Source: Cryptomeria japonica (taxonomy: Eukaryota > Streptophyta > Pinopsida > Cupressales > Cupressaceae). From it: a stretch of DNA of 64,000 nt. The stretch spans positions 608,042,173 through 608,106,172 of the forward strand of contig NC_081408.1 in NCBI RefSeq assembly GCF_030272615.1. Reading direction: 5' to 3'. The notes below the pieces were generated by a model. That model saw nothing but the letters and a program-made list of their open reading frames with translations. It was not told the DNA's origin and made no database searches. Positions within the stretch are counted from its first letter, which is position 1, and each line of letters begins with the position of its first letter. The translations under genes and the position numbers were made by a program. Below are positions 23,301 to 34,666 of the stretch, one piece after another.

Positions 23301-25985
23301 GGGGACTCTCCAAAACCCAGCCTATGCGACATGGAGTTTGCTTCAGACATCTGTGTGGGAAAAGTTGCAGGGATAAAAACACAAGCTAGGAAAGGAATGG
23401 AGGCCTGCAGGAATACATTTTGGGACTCAACCGGTGTCCTAGTAGGAGCCAAGGTGAGGGTAGTAGGAACTGGGGCTTGCATTGTGGTGATGGTGATAGC
23501 TAAAGAAACAACCTGAGTAGGAGACTAGGATAAAGGAGGATGTACCTTAGTCATGGAAGGCACCGAATGCTGAAGATTTGAGGATGTCTTTGGGATTTGA
23601 GAAGGTGGACTCCTCCTTGCTACACTAGGATGTTGCCTTTTCTTTGGAGGGGAGTCATGCGAATGCTTCTCGGACCACCTTTTACCCACTTGGGAATGGG
23701 GCCTGTGAGTTGAACTATCTAAGGGAAGGAGAATTTGAGGCTCTGGATCTTTCCCTTCAACACTTATAACCTCTACCCTCGACCATGAGGCAACCTCGGG
23801 GGATGAGTCCCCACGCGAGGAGCTTTCACTTGTCTCATCATCAGATTTATTTAACTAACACCATTCGTGCTCAAACCACTAGTCTAAAGGGGCATTTCCA
23901 ATGTTAGCTCTAGGCTGACTCACCTCTTGCCAGTAGACCCAAAAGTCTTCCCTCTTTTTCCTTGGCTAGGCTAAAGTTTCCATACTTTCTAGCATCACCC
24001 AGGGAATGGGATTTGTGGGATTGAATATTTACAAGGGAAAATAAAAACTCAACCATGGGGGCATCTTAAGATAGGAAAATCATCAGGACCCACATACACA
24101 CTCGGGTTGTCAACCCAAGGGTTTGTACACTCCTCCCCTGAGTTTTGAGGCTCATGCTTTGCAACATTCTCTCTTGCTGAGCCATCATTCTTTCTCTTGC
24201 TGGGCCATCCATCAAGGTCATAACTCTAGGAGTCATCAATATCTACCAGACTGAGTTGCACCATCTTAGACGTCAAGACCTCCTTCGCAATGTTCCTCTG
24301 TACTAGAGTGATTGGGCCAATAGCCTTGTGATCTTTAGTAATGGAGGTATCATGCTTACTTGCTCCAATAGCACTTTCAATTCTCACCAATTGTCATGCG
24401 ATTTCGAGAGCCAGGGTTTTCTCGGTAACATAGGTAGGCAGACAAAATGGCTCTTCAGAGAACCCATGCACTCGAACGAAGGAAAAGTCATGACCTATGA
24501 ACCAGTCGCAAGGGGGACGCTCATTCTACATCTAGTTCATCTGAACCTAGGAGAAGTGGGCTAATGGTTCATTTTGGATCAAACCAAGATCTTTAAGCAT
24601 AGGAGTCAAGAAGAAGTTTGAAAACTGGTATGCATCGTAAGAGGCTAGCAAGAGGGGTGTCCAGGTGGAAACCAACATTTTATTCCCTAACTCATCACAA
24701 ATAGCCAACCACATGAACTAGCTAAAGAAAGCCTCATTTTGGTGCAAGAGCAGATGGAATACAATTGAAGAAAACCTGAAGTACCACAACTACTGGAATT
24801 ATGATAATTGCTTAAATATGGACCTAGCCATAGTGATAGAGAAGTCAAAATGGAAAGGTTCCCTTTATTTCCTAAACTTAAAGAGAAATCTCATCATTGT
24901 GGCTGTAATATCCCAATCATTATCATAACCACACAACCAGCCAAGAGTAGAAGAAATGTCCTTGAGATCTTCTTGCCTCAGGTTGCTATATGATAGGGGA
25001 AACTTTGAAAGTCCGAAAGACAGACTCCGATTGAGTGTGCTTTGATAGAAGGTCAATGCGTCTCTCCTAGTGCCCAAAAATTCCTCCATTGAACTTTCTA
25101 AGAAAACCTTTGTCCCTTCAAAAATAGGGTAGTACATCATATCTTTGATAGCCTCTAGAGATATCACCACCTTCAAGAGGGAGTCATTGATAGAGTAGCT
25201 GGTGTGGTCAAAAACATTTGCACAAGCCACTATGAGCTTAGGACAATATGGGACCATGGGAACCACAAATTGGGGGGCACCACCATTCTAGAAATGAACT
25301 GCCATGGATTGAGGCTTTGTTCTATGGTTGAGCATTCTATTGCATGTGACCTCTCTAAGGCTTTTAGGTTTCTTATGAACCTTAGGCTCAAAAAAATTCT
25401 TCAAAGAGTCCAAAATAGCAGACACATTTCAAGTGGTTGTTTTGGTCTTGGTCTTCATTCTCGGATACTCTGCCTTTGGGGGAATGGCATGTGAAGAATA
25501 TCAGAGTTATCCGAAGACATCCACCCAAAAACCTCCATGGGTAGAGCCTGAAGGTGTTGGTTCGGCCTCCATTGTAGGCTGTGACTTTCCTTCTATCAAA
25601 ATTTTCAACAATCTGAGGGGGGAAAGCACTTAGGTTATGAAAAGATGGCAAAATGAAGAAGAGGGAGTAACTTCACTCTTTAAATGCACTACATGCCTAG
25701 ATTTTTGTGAAAGCAAATGCTTAATCGAAAGCACTCACCTACACACATGCCAACTCATTTTGAAGCTACAATAAACTCCTGAGGAGGATGAGTGCCACCA
25801 TCCTTGCTTCCTAAGTTGCATTAAGTTAACCCACTGTTGCTCGAGTCCATTTGAGGGAAAAAGCATGTTCAGCCAGATCTTTTCTTTAATCGAGAGAATC
25901 GGCAAGCAGTGAAGCTTGCGCAAGTTGAGACACTCCTATGGAGGTTGAGATTTAAAATGCAATGTACCTATACATATGCATGGCA
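20315..25985 (-). repeat. 3' LTR of element C, long and ORF-bearing (right edge tentative)
   Basis: The left edge tattgactct corresponds to tgttgactct at 33156, next to the primer site, so 20315 is the U5 end on the minus strand. Similarity to the 5' remnant is continuous to about 21195 and stops only because the remnant is truncated. The other edge is uncertain: the plus strand has gcatggca at about 25978-25985, giving a minus-strand start TGCCATGCATATG. That resembles the start of LTR X (TGTTATGCC then TTGCATATC). This implies about 5.7 kb, close to the X and D values. The alternative is that ORF1 lies internal to the element, 3' of integrase. Confidence 0.55.
21505..25572 (-). pseudogene. 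ORF1 of element C, LTR-associated, unknown function
   Basis: From a possible ATG at 25572, broken frames give three parts. The globular N-terminal part includes VPMVPYCPKLIVACANVF and LLKVVISLEAIKDMMYYP (25260-25130). It also holds the block FVRVHGFSEEPFCLP followed by LEIAWQL (about 24492-24392), shared with the ORF1s of X and D. A proline/serine-rich middle (about 23800-23170) follows. Then comes coiled coil with many Glu, Gln and Leu (about 22630-22270) and a tail ending at 21505. Length would be roughly 1350 codons. Stops and frameshifts are numerous. It is on the same strand as pol but 3' of integrase. No enzymatic motif is visible; a structural or nucleic-acid-handling role is only a guess. 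Confidence 0.6.
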
Positions 25986-26153
25986 TCCTCTTACATCAAC
26001 TCCTTCTTTGAGGTACCTGGCAGGACATTTCCAACTCTGAATCAAGACTCATTCGCTTGATGCGAATTAATGGAAACATGATAGGAGCATTGGAGCTTGG
26101 GAAGGTTGGCTCCTCAAGCATTCGTCATCTTGAGCTATAATTTTTCTATAAAT

Positions 26154-26909
26154 ATGTCTTTTCACACATTCCATTTGTACAGTGCAAGCTTCAATGATGG
26201 AGTTTCTACAGCCATGGATACTCCAGTTAGGCTTGTCAGCAACAAAACCCAGGTTGCTTTCTTAGGGAATATCTCTAATCAAAGATTGTAGCTGATGACA
26301 CAGAGAAAAAATCCTCTGATGTTTGCCACTATTAAGTGGGTGCTCAAAGAGGACTTCATTGATAATGCGGACCAGTATCGGGTGAACACAGACATTTGCT
26401 CGCGTTTTATAACTTCACTACTGGATTATGGTCAGTCTGGGCTGCTAGCTTCGTAGCTCACCAGGGCTCTCTTTTCTCGAGACTACTTGAGCGGAGTAGA
26501 GGATGTGATTGTATATCACGTCCCTTTCCTAGGGTTCCTACTACCATCTAACCTGGAAAGATTTGTCACTCACAATGACGAAGTAGCCTGGCATTTGCTC
26601 ATCAGTGGGTTAAAAACAATGATGTTGTCTTCCCATCAATATCATGCCGAACTTGCTGTAGAATTCCTTCTACGTTTCAATCTGATAGTCCCTGTCCCTG
26701 AAGATACCAAATAGTATATTGAATTCAGGGACTATATCTTCCCTCAGGCTCTGACACCACATAAACGGCCTAACCTGTTTGTTTTTCTCCTACCTAGGGA
26801 GCCTAGAAGTGATTCTGACCCTAAGTGGTTGGAAGGAGGAGACTCTTCTGAAGATGGTGAGGATTCAGACTTCCTCATGGATGAAGATGAGGATGCAGAA
26901 GATCAATGA
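26154..26909 (+). pseudogene. Opposite-strand ORF after integrase of element C
   Basis: One plus-strand frame runs 251 codons from ATG 26154 to TGA 26907, interrupted by exactly three in-frame TAG codons (26289, 26454, 26712). It contains FATIKWVLKEDFIDNADQYR and ends in a strongly acidic tail (SDSDPKWLEGGDSSEDGEDS). A TATAAAT word overlaps the start (26147-26153). It is antisense to C's genes and lies between integrase and the 3' LTR, where Tat-group elements such as Grande and RIRE2 are reported to carry an antisense ORF. Function is unknown; no domain is recognised. Confidence 0.55.
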
Positions 26910-27179
26910 ACTAGTGATGACCTATCACTACTTGACTTTTCCTTTAATGCTTTGTAAAAAGGAGGGGCCAAGAGCCTGCTCTAAATGTAATAGAAATACC
27001 AAAATGCTTAATATAACAAACTTTCTTTTTCTTTGCTCAACTTTGGCATTCTTTGGAATTTCTTTTACTTTGGCACTAGCTTGGGGAATAAATGAAATAA
27101 ATTAGGCACTCAAAAGAACTATTCACAATATATACAAGATATATACTAAATGAGAAGAGAAGGCTTAGTGACATGGCTT

Positions 27180-28290
27180 GAGGTGGAAACCAATAACCAA
27201 AATTCAGAGGGGGTCTCCATTCATGTCTTTGAGTTCGAATGCAAAAAAGCCCTTCCCATAGGTAATCAAACTTGGCGTGCTAGTCGGGCTTTGCTGGCCT
27301 TTCATTGTACTTTAGGACGCGGTCCCAAGGGCTGAAAACCAGATTGGAGCTCTTTTTACTGCCAAACCACCTTTTCATGGTTTCCTACCTATCTTGGAGA
27401 GTCGCAAAGGCTGCCTCCCTTGCCTCTTCTAGCTCCATAATCTCTACTAATCTTATGGCCATAGGGCCATTCTTTTCCACCTCTATGGACTTCAGTAGCT
27501 GCAGGGCTAGGATCTCTAGAGACATGGGGAAAAGTGCATCTTTTCCATATACTAGCTTATATGGGGACTTTTTAGGATTTTTTTAGGTGTTATGTGGTCT
27601 ACCCATAATGTGCTTCTCAAATGATGGTGCCACTCCCTCTTATATTCAGAACCTATCCCTTTAATAAGTCTGATCAAGTTCTTGTTAGTGGACTCAGGAA
27701 GTCCATTCCCCTAAGGATATTAATTAGAAGAGGTTTTAAGATAGATATCTCCGTCGAGGGAAAATTGGGTAATTCGTGAGCCGGTGAATGTGTGTGCATT
27801 GTCTGATATGATGGTTTTGGGAGAACCGTATCAGCATGTCAGGTCCTCTAGGAAAGCCAACACTTCACTTTTTGATGAGTTCCTCAAAGGAAAGGCTTCA
27901 GACCATCTAGTAAAATAATCGATGGTAGTCAGGATCCACTTGTGTTCGCCCGAACTAGAGGGATTGATCATTCTGATGAAATCAAGACCCCACTTGGCAA
28001 AAGGCTATTCCACTTACATAGGCCTGAGGGGCATAGCTACTTTTCTGCCTCTACTAGTATAATATTGGCACTCCTTGCATTCTCTTACCAAATTGTGCAT
28101 GTCCTTGAACATAGAAGGCCAAAAATATCTAGCTTGGGTAATTTTGATAGCAGTTGTAGGTGCGGATAAATGGCCTCTTGAGGATCCTTAGTGGAATTCA
28201 TGTAGGATTTTATCCACTTGGGTCTAACCTACACAACGGAGCAGGATTCCATCAAAATTCCTCTTGAAGAGAACTTTGTCTATCAAATGG
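27180..28290 (-). pseudogene. int: Integrase remnant of element C
   Basis: Across shifting minus-strand frames I can read the zinc-binding end CKECQYYTS(R)GRK (about 28080-28050) and the catalytic core around VLISSE/WGLDFI (about 27980-27950). SDNAHTF follows near 27810-27790, then the HSNGLPESTNKNLIRL-like region (27700-27660) and REWHHHL. Near 27330 is the FSPWDRVLKYN-like C-terminal piece. Integrase inserts the DNA copy into the chromosome. There are more than ten stops or shifts, making it the worst-preserved part of C. It ends near 27180. Confidence 0.75.
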
Positions 28291-28360
28291 AAACTACTAT
28301 TTTGGAGTCTATAAAACCTTCTCTTTTCAATAGGGAGATCCTTGAGAAAAACCCTGGTCT

Positions 28361-29790
28361 TCATGAATTGCTTCCTAGCCTCGATCTAGCAAGCTTGTGG
28401 AGCATCAAGTGAAGACATAGCAACCTCCTCTGTAGCCATTCCATCTTCACGGTGTTCACATCCCTGAACAATATATTTGCACAAATGAGCTTCATTGGCT
28501 TGATGTCAACAACATATTCTAGGATCTTGGTGATCCAATTTGCCCTTTTTTGGGTGATGTCACCCTCCATAATGTATCTGTGCACTACAGGATGATCTAC
28601 GTACACTGTAGTTTTATTAAAGGCGATGAAATGCTTGAATTTCTTCAGTCCTTTCATTGTGGCTAAGGCCTATTTTTCAAGAAATTTATATTTGGCCTCA
28701 TACTCTTTGAGGTTCTTTGAATGGAAAGCTATGGGATGTTCACCCCCCTTTTCGACATCTTTTTGGGTTAGGACCATGGCGATGTTATATTGGCCAGAGA
28801 AGACATACATTATGAAGTCCTTTGACATGTCTTGGCTAGACAACATGGGGGTTGAACAGATAGCATCTTTGATTCTATTAAAAGCTCTTTTGTCTTGAGG
28901 AGTCCATTTGAAATGTATATCCTTTTTTAGCATTAGGGTGATGGGTCTTATAATTCTGGCAGAGTCTGAAATGAAATGACTAACAAAGTTGACTTTACCT
29001 AAAAAAGACTAGACTCTTTTTTTGTTGACTGGAAGGGGGAGGTCTTTTATGGCTTTGACTCTATCTAGGTCAATGGAAACACCTTCTTTTGATACTATAT
29101 GCCCAAGTAACTTGCCTTGAGGGACACCAAAGATGCACTTCTTTGGGTTCAGGGAAATCCCAAATTCAAGACATTTTTGGAACACTAGTTCGAGATGGTT
29201 AAAATGATCCTCTCGGTGTTTGGAAAATATGGTTAGGTCATGTAAGTATATTAAAATGATCCTGTTATTGAGTTCTTTGAAATCCAAATCCATGGCCCTT
29301 TGAAAATTTGATCCAACATTTGACAACCTGAAAGGCATCTTCTGGTATGCGAACATCCCCCATTTGGTGGTGAACATTGTCTTGTGCTAGTCTTCTAGTT
29401 TTACCAGTACCTGATTATACCTCAAGAAACCATCAAGCATCGAGAACATTTCTGACCCCGCCACCATGCTCAGTAATTGCTCCATTTATGGAAAAGGGTA
29501 GTGATCTTTGAGGGACACTTGATTTAGATCTCATATATCTACATAGGGCCGGATATCTCCATTCTTTTTCCTTACAGGTGCTAGGTTTGATACCCATGTG
29601 TTATGTTTAATGGGGTAAATGATCCTTGATTCGATCAGCTTCTTCAGCTTCTGAGCCATGAAAGACTCAATTTTTGGGTTGACCATCCATTGCTTTTGTC
29701 GAATCGGCTTAGCTCAGTCCATAAGCTCAATGGTATGCTAAATGATGATAGGATCGAATCCTTTTAAATCATCATAAGATCAAGCCAAGA
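28361..29790 (-). pseudogene. pol: Reverse transcriptase and RNase H of element C
   Basis: The RT fingers begin near 29790 (VNPKIESFMAQKLKKLIES), followed by NTWVSNLAPVRKKNGDIRP, then MFSMLDGFLRYNQV (29450) and the longest clean frame 29377-29009. The catalytic box reads YLHDL instead of the usual Y-x-D-D (about 29250), so one catalytic Asp is lost. SLNPKKC and GKLLGHIVSKEG follow. The RNase H domain proper (28933-28361) shows FKWTPQDKRAF and HPIAFHSKNL. Several in-frame stops break it. RT and RNase H would convert the RNA to DNA; this copy cannot. Confidence 0.88.
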
Positions 29791-30112
29791 TACCTTCATG
29801 TTCATCACAGTATTGGGCCAATCTCTTTCGGTCTTCAAGGGAAACGCCTTTTCCTACCTTGAGAACTCTCCCACTTCCTAACAATATTTTGGCATAATCC
29901 CCTTTGTTGGTTGTGAGCTTCTATTTATCATTCTTAGTATCATTGCTGTCAAACAGGTTCTCCAGAGTGATCAAACTATTTGGAAGCTTGTTGGATTTCA
30001 ACTAGATGATCTGATCTCTATAGGCTTCTTTCACCTTGGGTTGCAGTTGATCTGGAAATCCTCCTGAGTTTTGGATGAATAAAGAATTATTCTCATTGCT
30101 CTCAAGAACTTG

Positions 30113-30625
30113 CTAGTGATTATCATTATCAGGAATAGCTGGGCATATGACTACATAGACTGCTTGGGGGTCGGTGAGTAAGTTTGTGACAGGGTCAAAT
30201 TGTGATCCGATCATGGCCATCTGGTCAGAAACGACATTTAATTTTTGGGGGATGCTTACAATATTGAAAGCATTGAAACTCTCTATTAGATCCCATGTTC
30301 TAGCATGGTAGGATCTCATACGGACATGTTTGGCACTGGATATCCCTCGAACTTGATGGACAACCAGCTTAGAGTCGCCCAGGACCTTCAATTTTCGAAT
30401 GCCCATCCTCTCTACCAAGCTCAAGCCTTGGATCAATCCCTCATACTCTACTTCATTGTTAGAACATGCAAATTGTAACCAGAAAGGCTTTAAGATTTAT
30501 TCACCTGAGAGAGGTGCGAGACAAATTCTGGCTCTAGAGCCCATCCTACATTTTGCACCGTCGAAGTGCAGGGTCCACAATGCCGAAGATAACTGCACTT
30601 TAGAAAACAGTTCTTTTGTAAGCTT
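30113..30625 (-). pseudogene. RNase-H-like domain located before RT, element C
   Basis: Minus-strand reading gives LHFDGAKC (about 30570), then FACSNNEVEYEGLIQGL (30475-30430) and VLGDSKLVVHQVRG (30385-30345). These carry the D, E and D of an RNase H fold in proper order. A weakened fourth motif is seen at VVSDQMAMIG. It lies between protease (31.1 kb) and RT (29.8 kb) and is additional to the RNase H after RT. Elements D and E have the same order. Such an extra domain, called aRNH in Tat elements, is thought to assist RNA removal. One in-frame stop lies near 30500. Confidence 0.75.
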
Positions 30626-30791
30626 TGGGATGATCTAGTTTTCATCAAAAATGCAACAGGTACCTAGGCCAGTGGCATGGTAGTTAGAAAAGAGATCAGA
30701 ATCTATGAATTCATTCAAGAAAACTTCCTGCTCTGGTGGAATTTGCCAAGTCACTTCTTCATCTTCTAAGAGCTCTACCACTTTTCTTTCC

Positions 30792-31290
30792 TCATTTGAA
30801 ATAGAAGTGTGAGTAGGGCTCAAAATTAATCATGGCCTGGTCAGCTGCATGCACAACATGGAGGGGTTTTGAGAGGATTTTTATCTTGGCATTGTGTTGG
30901 GTGCAGAGTATGAGATGGGACCAATCTAAGGATAGATAGCCTCCTATCTTAGCAGTGAAGTCTCGAGAAAGACAGAGCCCAAAAATAGGAGAGATGTCGA
31001 TGACCACTACTTCTTGGGACACCATAATGCTAGGACATTTGAATAAGGTCAGAGGAAGGCTTTTAATAAGACCTATGGTCTGGAGCCTATTCCCATCAAG
31101 CTGTATAACCCCCTTATTCAAAGGTTCCTACCTAATGTTCAACACCTCGGTGATTTTCTTAGGCATGACAATGGTGCTAGCTCTGGAATCTATCATGGAA
31201 TTATGTAATAGTTTATCTCCAACTATAAGGGTAAGGTAAAATGGGTTTGGTTTAGGCTTACCTTCTAGTTGAACTTTAGGGGGCGGGACC
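30792..31290 (-). pseudogene. Aspartic protease remnant of element C
   Basis: The frame reads PFYLTLIVGDKLLHNSMIDSRAST (31240-31180). DSRAS stands in place of the active-site D-S/T-G-A, so the conserved Gly is lost. The family's second half follows, with SQEVVVIDISPIFGLCLSRDFTAKIGGYLSLD at 31030-30920. A downstream acidic linker (30823-30635) carries stops. Protease would cleave Gag-Pol. The same G-to-R change is present in fragment E. Confidence 0.75.
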
Positions 31291-32959
31291 TAATTAGTCA
31301 ACACATCTAGAGAGTGTGACTTGCTTGATGCAGGTTGGAAACCCATTTCGTTGATCTTTGGAGATTTGGGGGCACTCCCACTTGCATCTTTTTTGCCATT
31401 AAACAAGGCCTCTTTCAGCCGGTTCTTTTTCTCAAGAATACTCAGGAGATCCCATAGAGAGACATGAGCCAAAGCTTTCTTCAATTGTTCCACCATGTCT
31501 ATTATTTGAGGTATGGGAATCTTCGGCTCATTCAGCTTACAGGGGACAAACTCTTTCCTTGGATAGGCAGAGCTGATGACCGATGGTTTAGGAGATTTGT
31601 CCATGGGCATTCCTCTTGAACTGTCGGCATTCTCCCCAATAAAATGCCTTTTGGAGTAGAGTTTATAATCTGATTGCATGAAGGAGGCTCCATCCTTTGA
31701 AGTGGATGTGCTATTGGTGAGCATTGCATCCTCGTCCTCCATCCATAAGAAAAGCACATGATCTGGGGCAATCTCTATTTCTTGTTGCAATCACATTCCT
31801 TTCATTTGAGTGACAAAAGCCGCATTATCCATACCCAGAGATGTATACACAAACTCATCCTGCAGCACGCCTAGACTTCTTTGTTCTATGAACTTTTGTT
31901 GCAAGTTACCTCTTAGGCAATTTCTTAGAGCATGAGCATTGTAACATGGAAAGCACCAGGAATTGGTATCATCCACCATATTATTTTGACCCACTATCAG
32001 CTCCTTACTAGTGGTTGGATAGACAGTTTGCAACAAATTTGGAACTAAGATAATTTGGCCATTTGGCTAGGGAGGTTTGTCAGTACGATGATTCATATGT
32101 TGGTTATGTTGGTATGGAGGTCGATTCCCTTGGAAACTCTACTGGAAGGGAGGTTTGGTGGGTGAGACCTGGGCTCTCTTTAGATTAACAATCTCATTGG
32201 AGAAGGATCTCAGAATATTCTTCATATCACTGACCTTGACAGTCAAAGAGGATGGTGGGGGAGAGGGATATGAATATATAGACTGTGGAGAAGATGTACT
32301 AGGAGTGGCTTTTTCAAAGACTTGAAGAGATATCTCGAGAAAACCTAGTGTGATAGGGTGGGGAGCTAGCTTTTCGACATTGATTAGGTTGTTTTTCACT
32401 TGGACTACTATGTCGAATTCTTGCGGGAGCATATTTCCTCCTAGGGACTTATGTCAGAATTGAAAGATTTTAAGTAGAATGCGAAAGCCATATACACTAG
32501 GGGGTGAGTAGACAAAGGTATCCTCTGCCAGGTCCACTGAAACCTTAGATTAAAATCAGTTAGTGCTTCCTGAGGGGCCCTCTTTATTGTGATCAATTGG
32601 TGCATCAAAGACGATCTGTTAGCCTTATCAGAGAACCTCTGGAAAAAATGGTCTCCTAGCTGATCCCAATCTCCTATAGTGTTAGGGCCCAATGATCTAA
32701 ACCAATCCAAAGATCTTCCTTTGAAAGAAGCTACAAGCAATCTGAAGGCCACATTCTGTTCGGTAATTCCATGGACACTATAGACAATGGCTACATCTTG
32801 TAAATGCTCCCCAGGAGTTTTATGGCATTCCCTAGTGAACTTGGGTATCACTTTTAGCGCGGCTATAGGGATAGCTCCCTAGATCACAGGTGGAGTAGGG
32901 GGAATGAGAGGGTTCCCGTTATCCCAAGTCATAAAATTTCTGGGGGGAATGTGTGCCAT
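31290..32959 (-). pseudogene. gag: gag of element C
   Basis: ATG at 32959 is 200 bp after the primer site. The capsid-like Retrotrans_gag region covers 32851-32441, with SLDWFRSLGPNTIGDWDQL and HFFQRFSDKANRSSLMHQL. A linker follows, then a zinc knuckle CFPCYNAHALRNC at 31917-31955 with spacing CX2CX3HX4C, one residue shorter than the retroviral form; the gag of element D has the same spacing. The remaining C-terminal part (31790-31290) is Lys/Ser-rich. Stops occur near 32880, 32437, 32137 and 31789. Gag packages the RNA. Confidence 0.8.
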
Positions 32960-33126
32960 TGATGTGTGGGTGCCATAGGGAAAGTAGGAAAGCTCTGTGA
33001 GGATGAAGATGTGATTGAATGAACGGTCACCAAAGGTGGTAAGAGAAGGTGAGGATTTAAAGCTATTTGACTCCTAGTGATAGACCTATGACTCATAAAC
33101 TAGCTTAGAATTATATTTGAACTTGA

Positions 33127-33145
33127 GGTCCCACATGGCATGCCA
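33127..33145 (-). promoter_or_regulatory. Primer-binding site of element C
   Basis: The minus strand reads TGGCATGCCATGTGGGACC, ten bases after the AGAGTCAACA end of the LTR. The pattern is close to the TGGCACCCACTGTGGGGC site of element H. Confidence 0.65.
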
Positions 33146-33155
33146 GAAAAAGAAC

Positions 33156-34027
33156 TGTTGACTCTAAATTTTACTTTGAAAAACAAACACCTTATGGTAA
33201 ATTTAGTGGACCTACTACGCAAAATTCATTGAATAACCTTCGGATTGAGAAGCTGACTCTTCCTTGGGGGGTTTAGGAAAAGGGAAAAGAAGCATACTTA
33301 AAATAAATTGATCTATGTTATGGAGGAGCTGAGCCTGAACATTTCATAAAAAGCAGCTAGCACATAAAACTAGGAAACACACAGTTTTAAAGCCCATTCA
33401 ACAATTTACATGCCCGAATAGAATAGAAATTAAGATACAATTAAAATTTTCTCTAAAAAATGTAAAGAAACATATATCATGCATCCACCAAATAACAAGT
33501 GTGGAACATAGTTTAATCAATAGAGTATTAGATAAATATCTCTAAAGTCATCAAGAATATAGGAAAACACACATAAAATCCTATTTAAGCATCCAAAAGA
33601 GGTAATCACAAAGGTCGTAGGCACAATCTTGATTAACCTTCCTCTTGAGAAACTATAACAGTTGAAATTATCTAAGATCCTTAATTGTTTTTCTTAAAAT
33701 TTTTAAACCCCTAGAATAGGGAAAAAGCAAGAATAAATAGAGCCCACAACTCTGCTAATAGCTCCAAAATATGCCAAACATGCATAACCACCCCTTAACA
33801 AAAAACCAAGCCGTGTCATTCTGTGAGGTCACACCTAGCAAAATGGCCCTGAGACTCTGGTTCTTATCTGCAATGATCTTCATACCAACTTGAATAGAAA
33901 ATATTTTGCTAACCGCAGAAGAAAACGCAGTAAGCATGGAGACCTCTTTCGAAACAACTCTTCGAAAAGAAACACATCCGCCAGCACAAAGATGCCAGGT
34001 TTCCCTTTCCTGTTTGTGCTACAAGGT
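33156..34027 (-). repeat. 5' LTR remnant of element C (U5 end only)
   Basis: It matches 20315-21195 throughout, with scattered substitutions, starting at tgttgactct and ending at ctacaaggt. The match stops abruptly at 34027, where a new TG-starting sequence begins. The rest of this LTR was therefore removed or displaced by element X. Confidence 0.85.
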
Positions 34028-34114
34028 GGTGTTATGCCTTGCATATCTATTTCCCCATTAGTCTCCTTGCATTGAAATTTGGGTCCCCTATTTTTGTCTT
34101 GTTTTTGCTTTTCC

Positions 34115-34625
34115 CTTTGTTTTTTTTGGTCTTTGACCTCGGAACTTCAGAGTTCCAGATTCTTGAGGTCCCTTTGTTCTTTTTTTGGTCTTTGACCTTG
34201 AAACTCCAGAGGTCTCAATTTTTGAGGTCTCTTTGGTCTTTTTTGGTCTTTCACCTCAGAACTCTAAAGCTCTGGATTCTTGAGGTCCCTTTGTTCTTTT
34301 TTGGTCTTTGACCTCGAAAATCTAGAGTTCCAGATTCTTGAGGTCCCTTTGTTCTTTTTTTGGTCTTTGACCTCGGATCTTTTGAGCTCTGGATTCCCGA
34401 GGTCCCTTTTCTTTTTTTCCTTGTCTTTTGCCTTGAGACTCCAGAGTTTTGGAATCCCGAGGTCTTGTGTCTCTTACCTTGGAACTACGGATTCCTGGAG
34501 CCCCAAGGTGGAGCCTTTTTCTTTGCTTGCCCTAGAACCTCAAACCCTCGGAGTTCCAGAGTTGGGTGTTTTCTTTCTTTTGTCAAGCTCGGAACCTTGG
34601 GACCCTGGAGTCCCGAGGTCTTGTT
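34115..34625. repeat. ~58-60-bp minisatellite upstream of the X promoter
   Basis: Six to eight imperfect units share the pattern tttttggtctttgacctcg, then a gaactccagagttcc-like dyad, then ttcttgaggtccctttg. Later units drift, and the dyad recurs after the promoter (34910-35280). The translations (LVFDLG... repeats) are artefacts of the array. Confidence 0.8.
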
Positions 34626-34658
34626 TAAAGTCTTCATATGGAAAGGTTTAAGAGAGGG

Positions 34659-34666
34659 TATAAATA
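34659..34666 (+). promoter_or_regulatory. TATA box of element X
   Basis: TATAAATA in gggtataaatagg context lies about 680 bp before the ORF1 start and just after the minisatellite. This fits the RNA start of an LTR promoter. Confidence 0.6.

Larger units (their letters stand above)
20315..34027 (-). mobile_element. Element C: Gypsy (Tat-like) LTR retrotransposon, decayed
   Basis: On the minus strand the order is LTR remnant (34027-33156), primer site, gag, protease, RNase-H-like domain, RT, RNase H, integrase, an opposite-strand ORF, then a long 3' LTR with its own ORF1 (about 25985-20315). The shared segment 20315-21195 / 33156-34027 proves the two LTR ends. Integrase after RT marks Gypsy. 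The extra RNase-H-like domain and the antisense ORF are traits reported for the Tat group. All genes are broken by stops. The far end of the 5' LTR is cut off where element X begins. Confidence 0.85.

Noticed and set aside
23174-23516. Overlapping ORFs on both strands near 23.2-23.5 kb
   Set aside because: The minus-strand one is the proline-rich middle of ORF1 of C; the plus-strand one is its shadow.
34115-34625. Regular repeats resembling a CRISPR array
   Set aside because: Units are contiguous and imperfect with no unique spacers or cas genes, and the context is a plant LTR.
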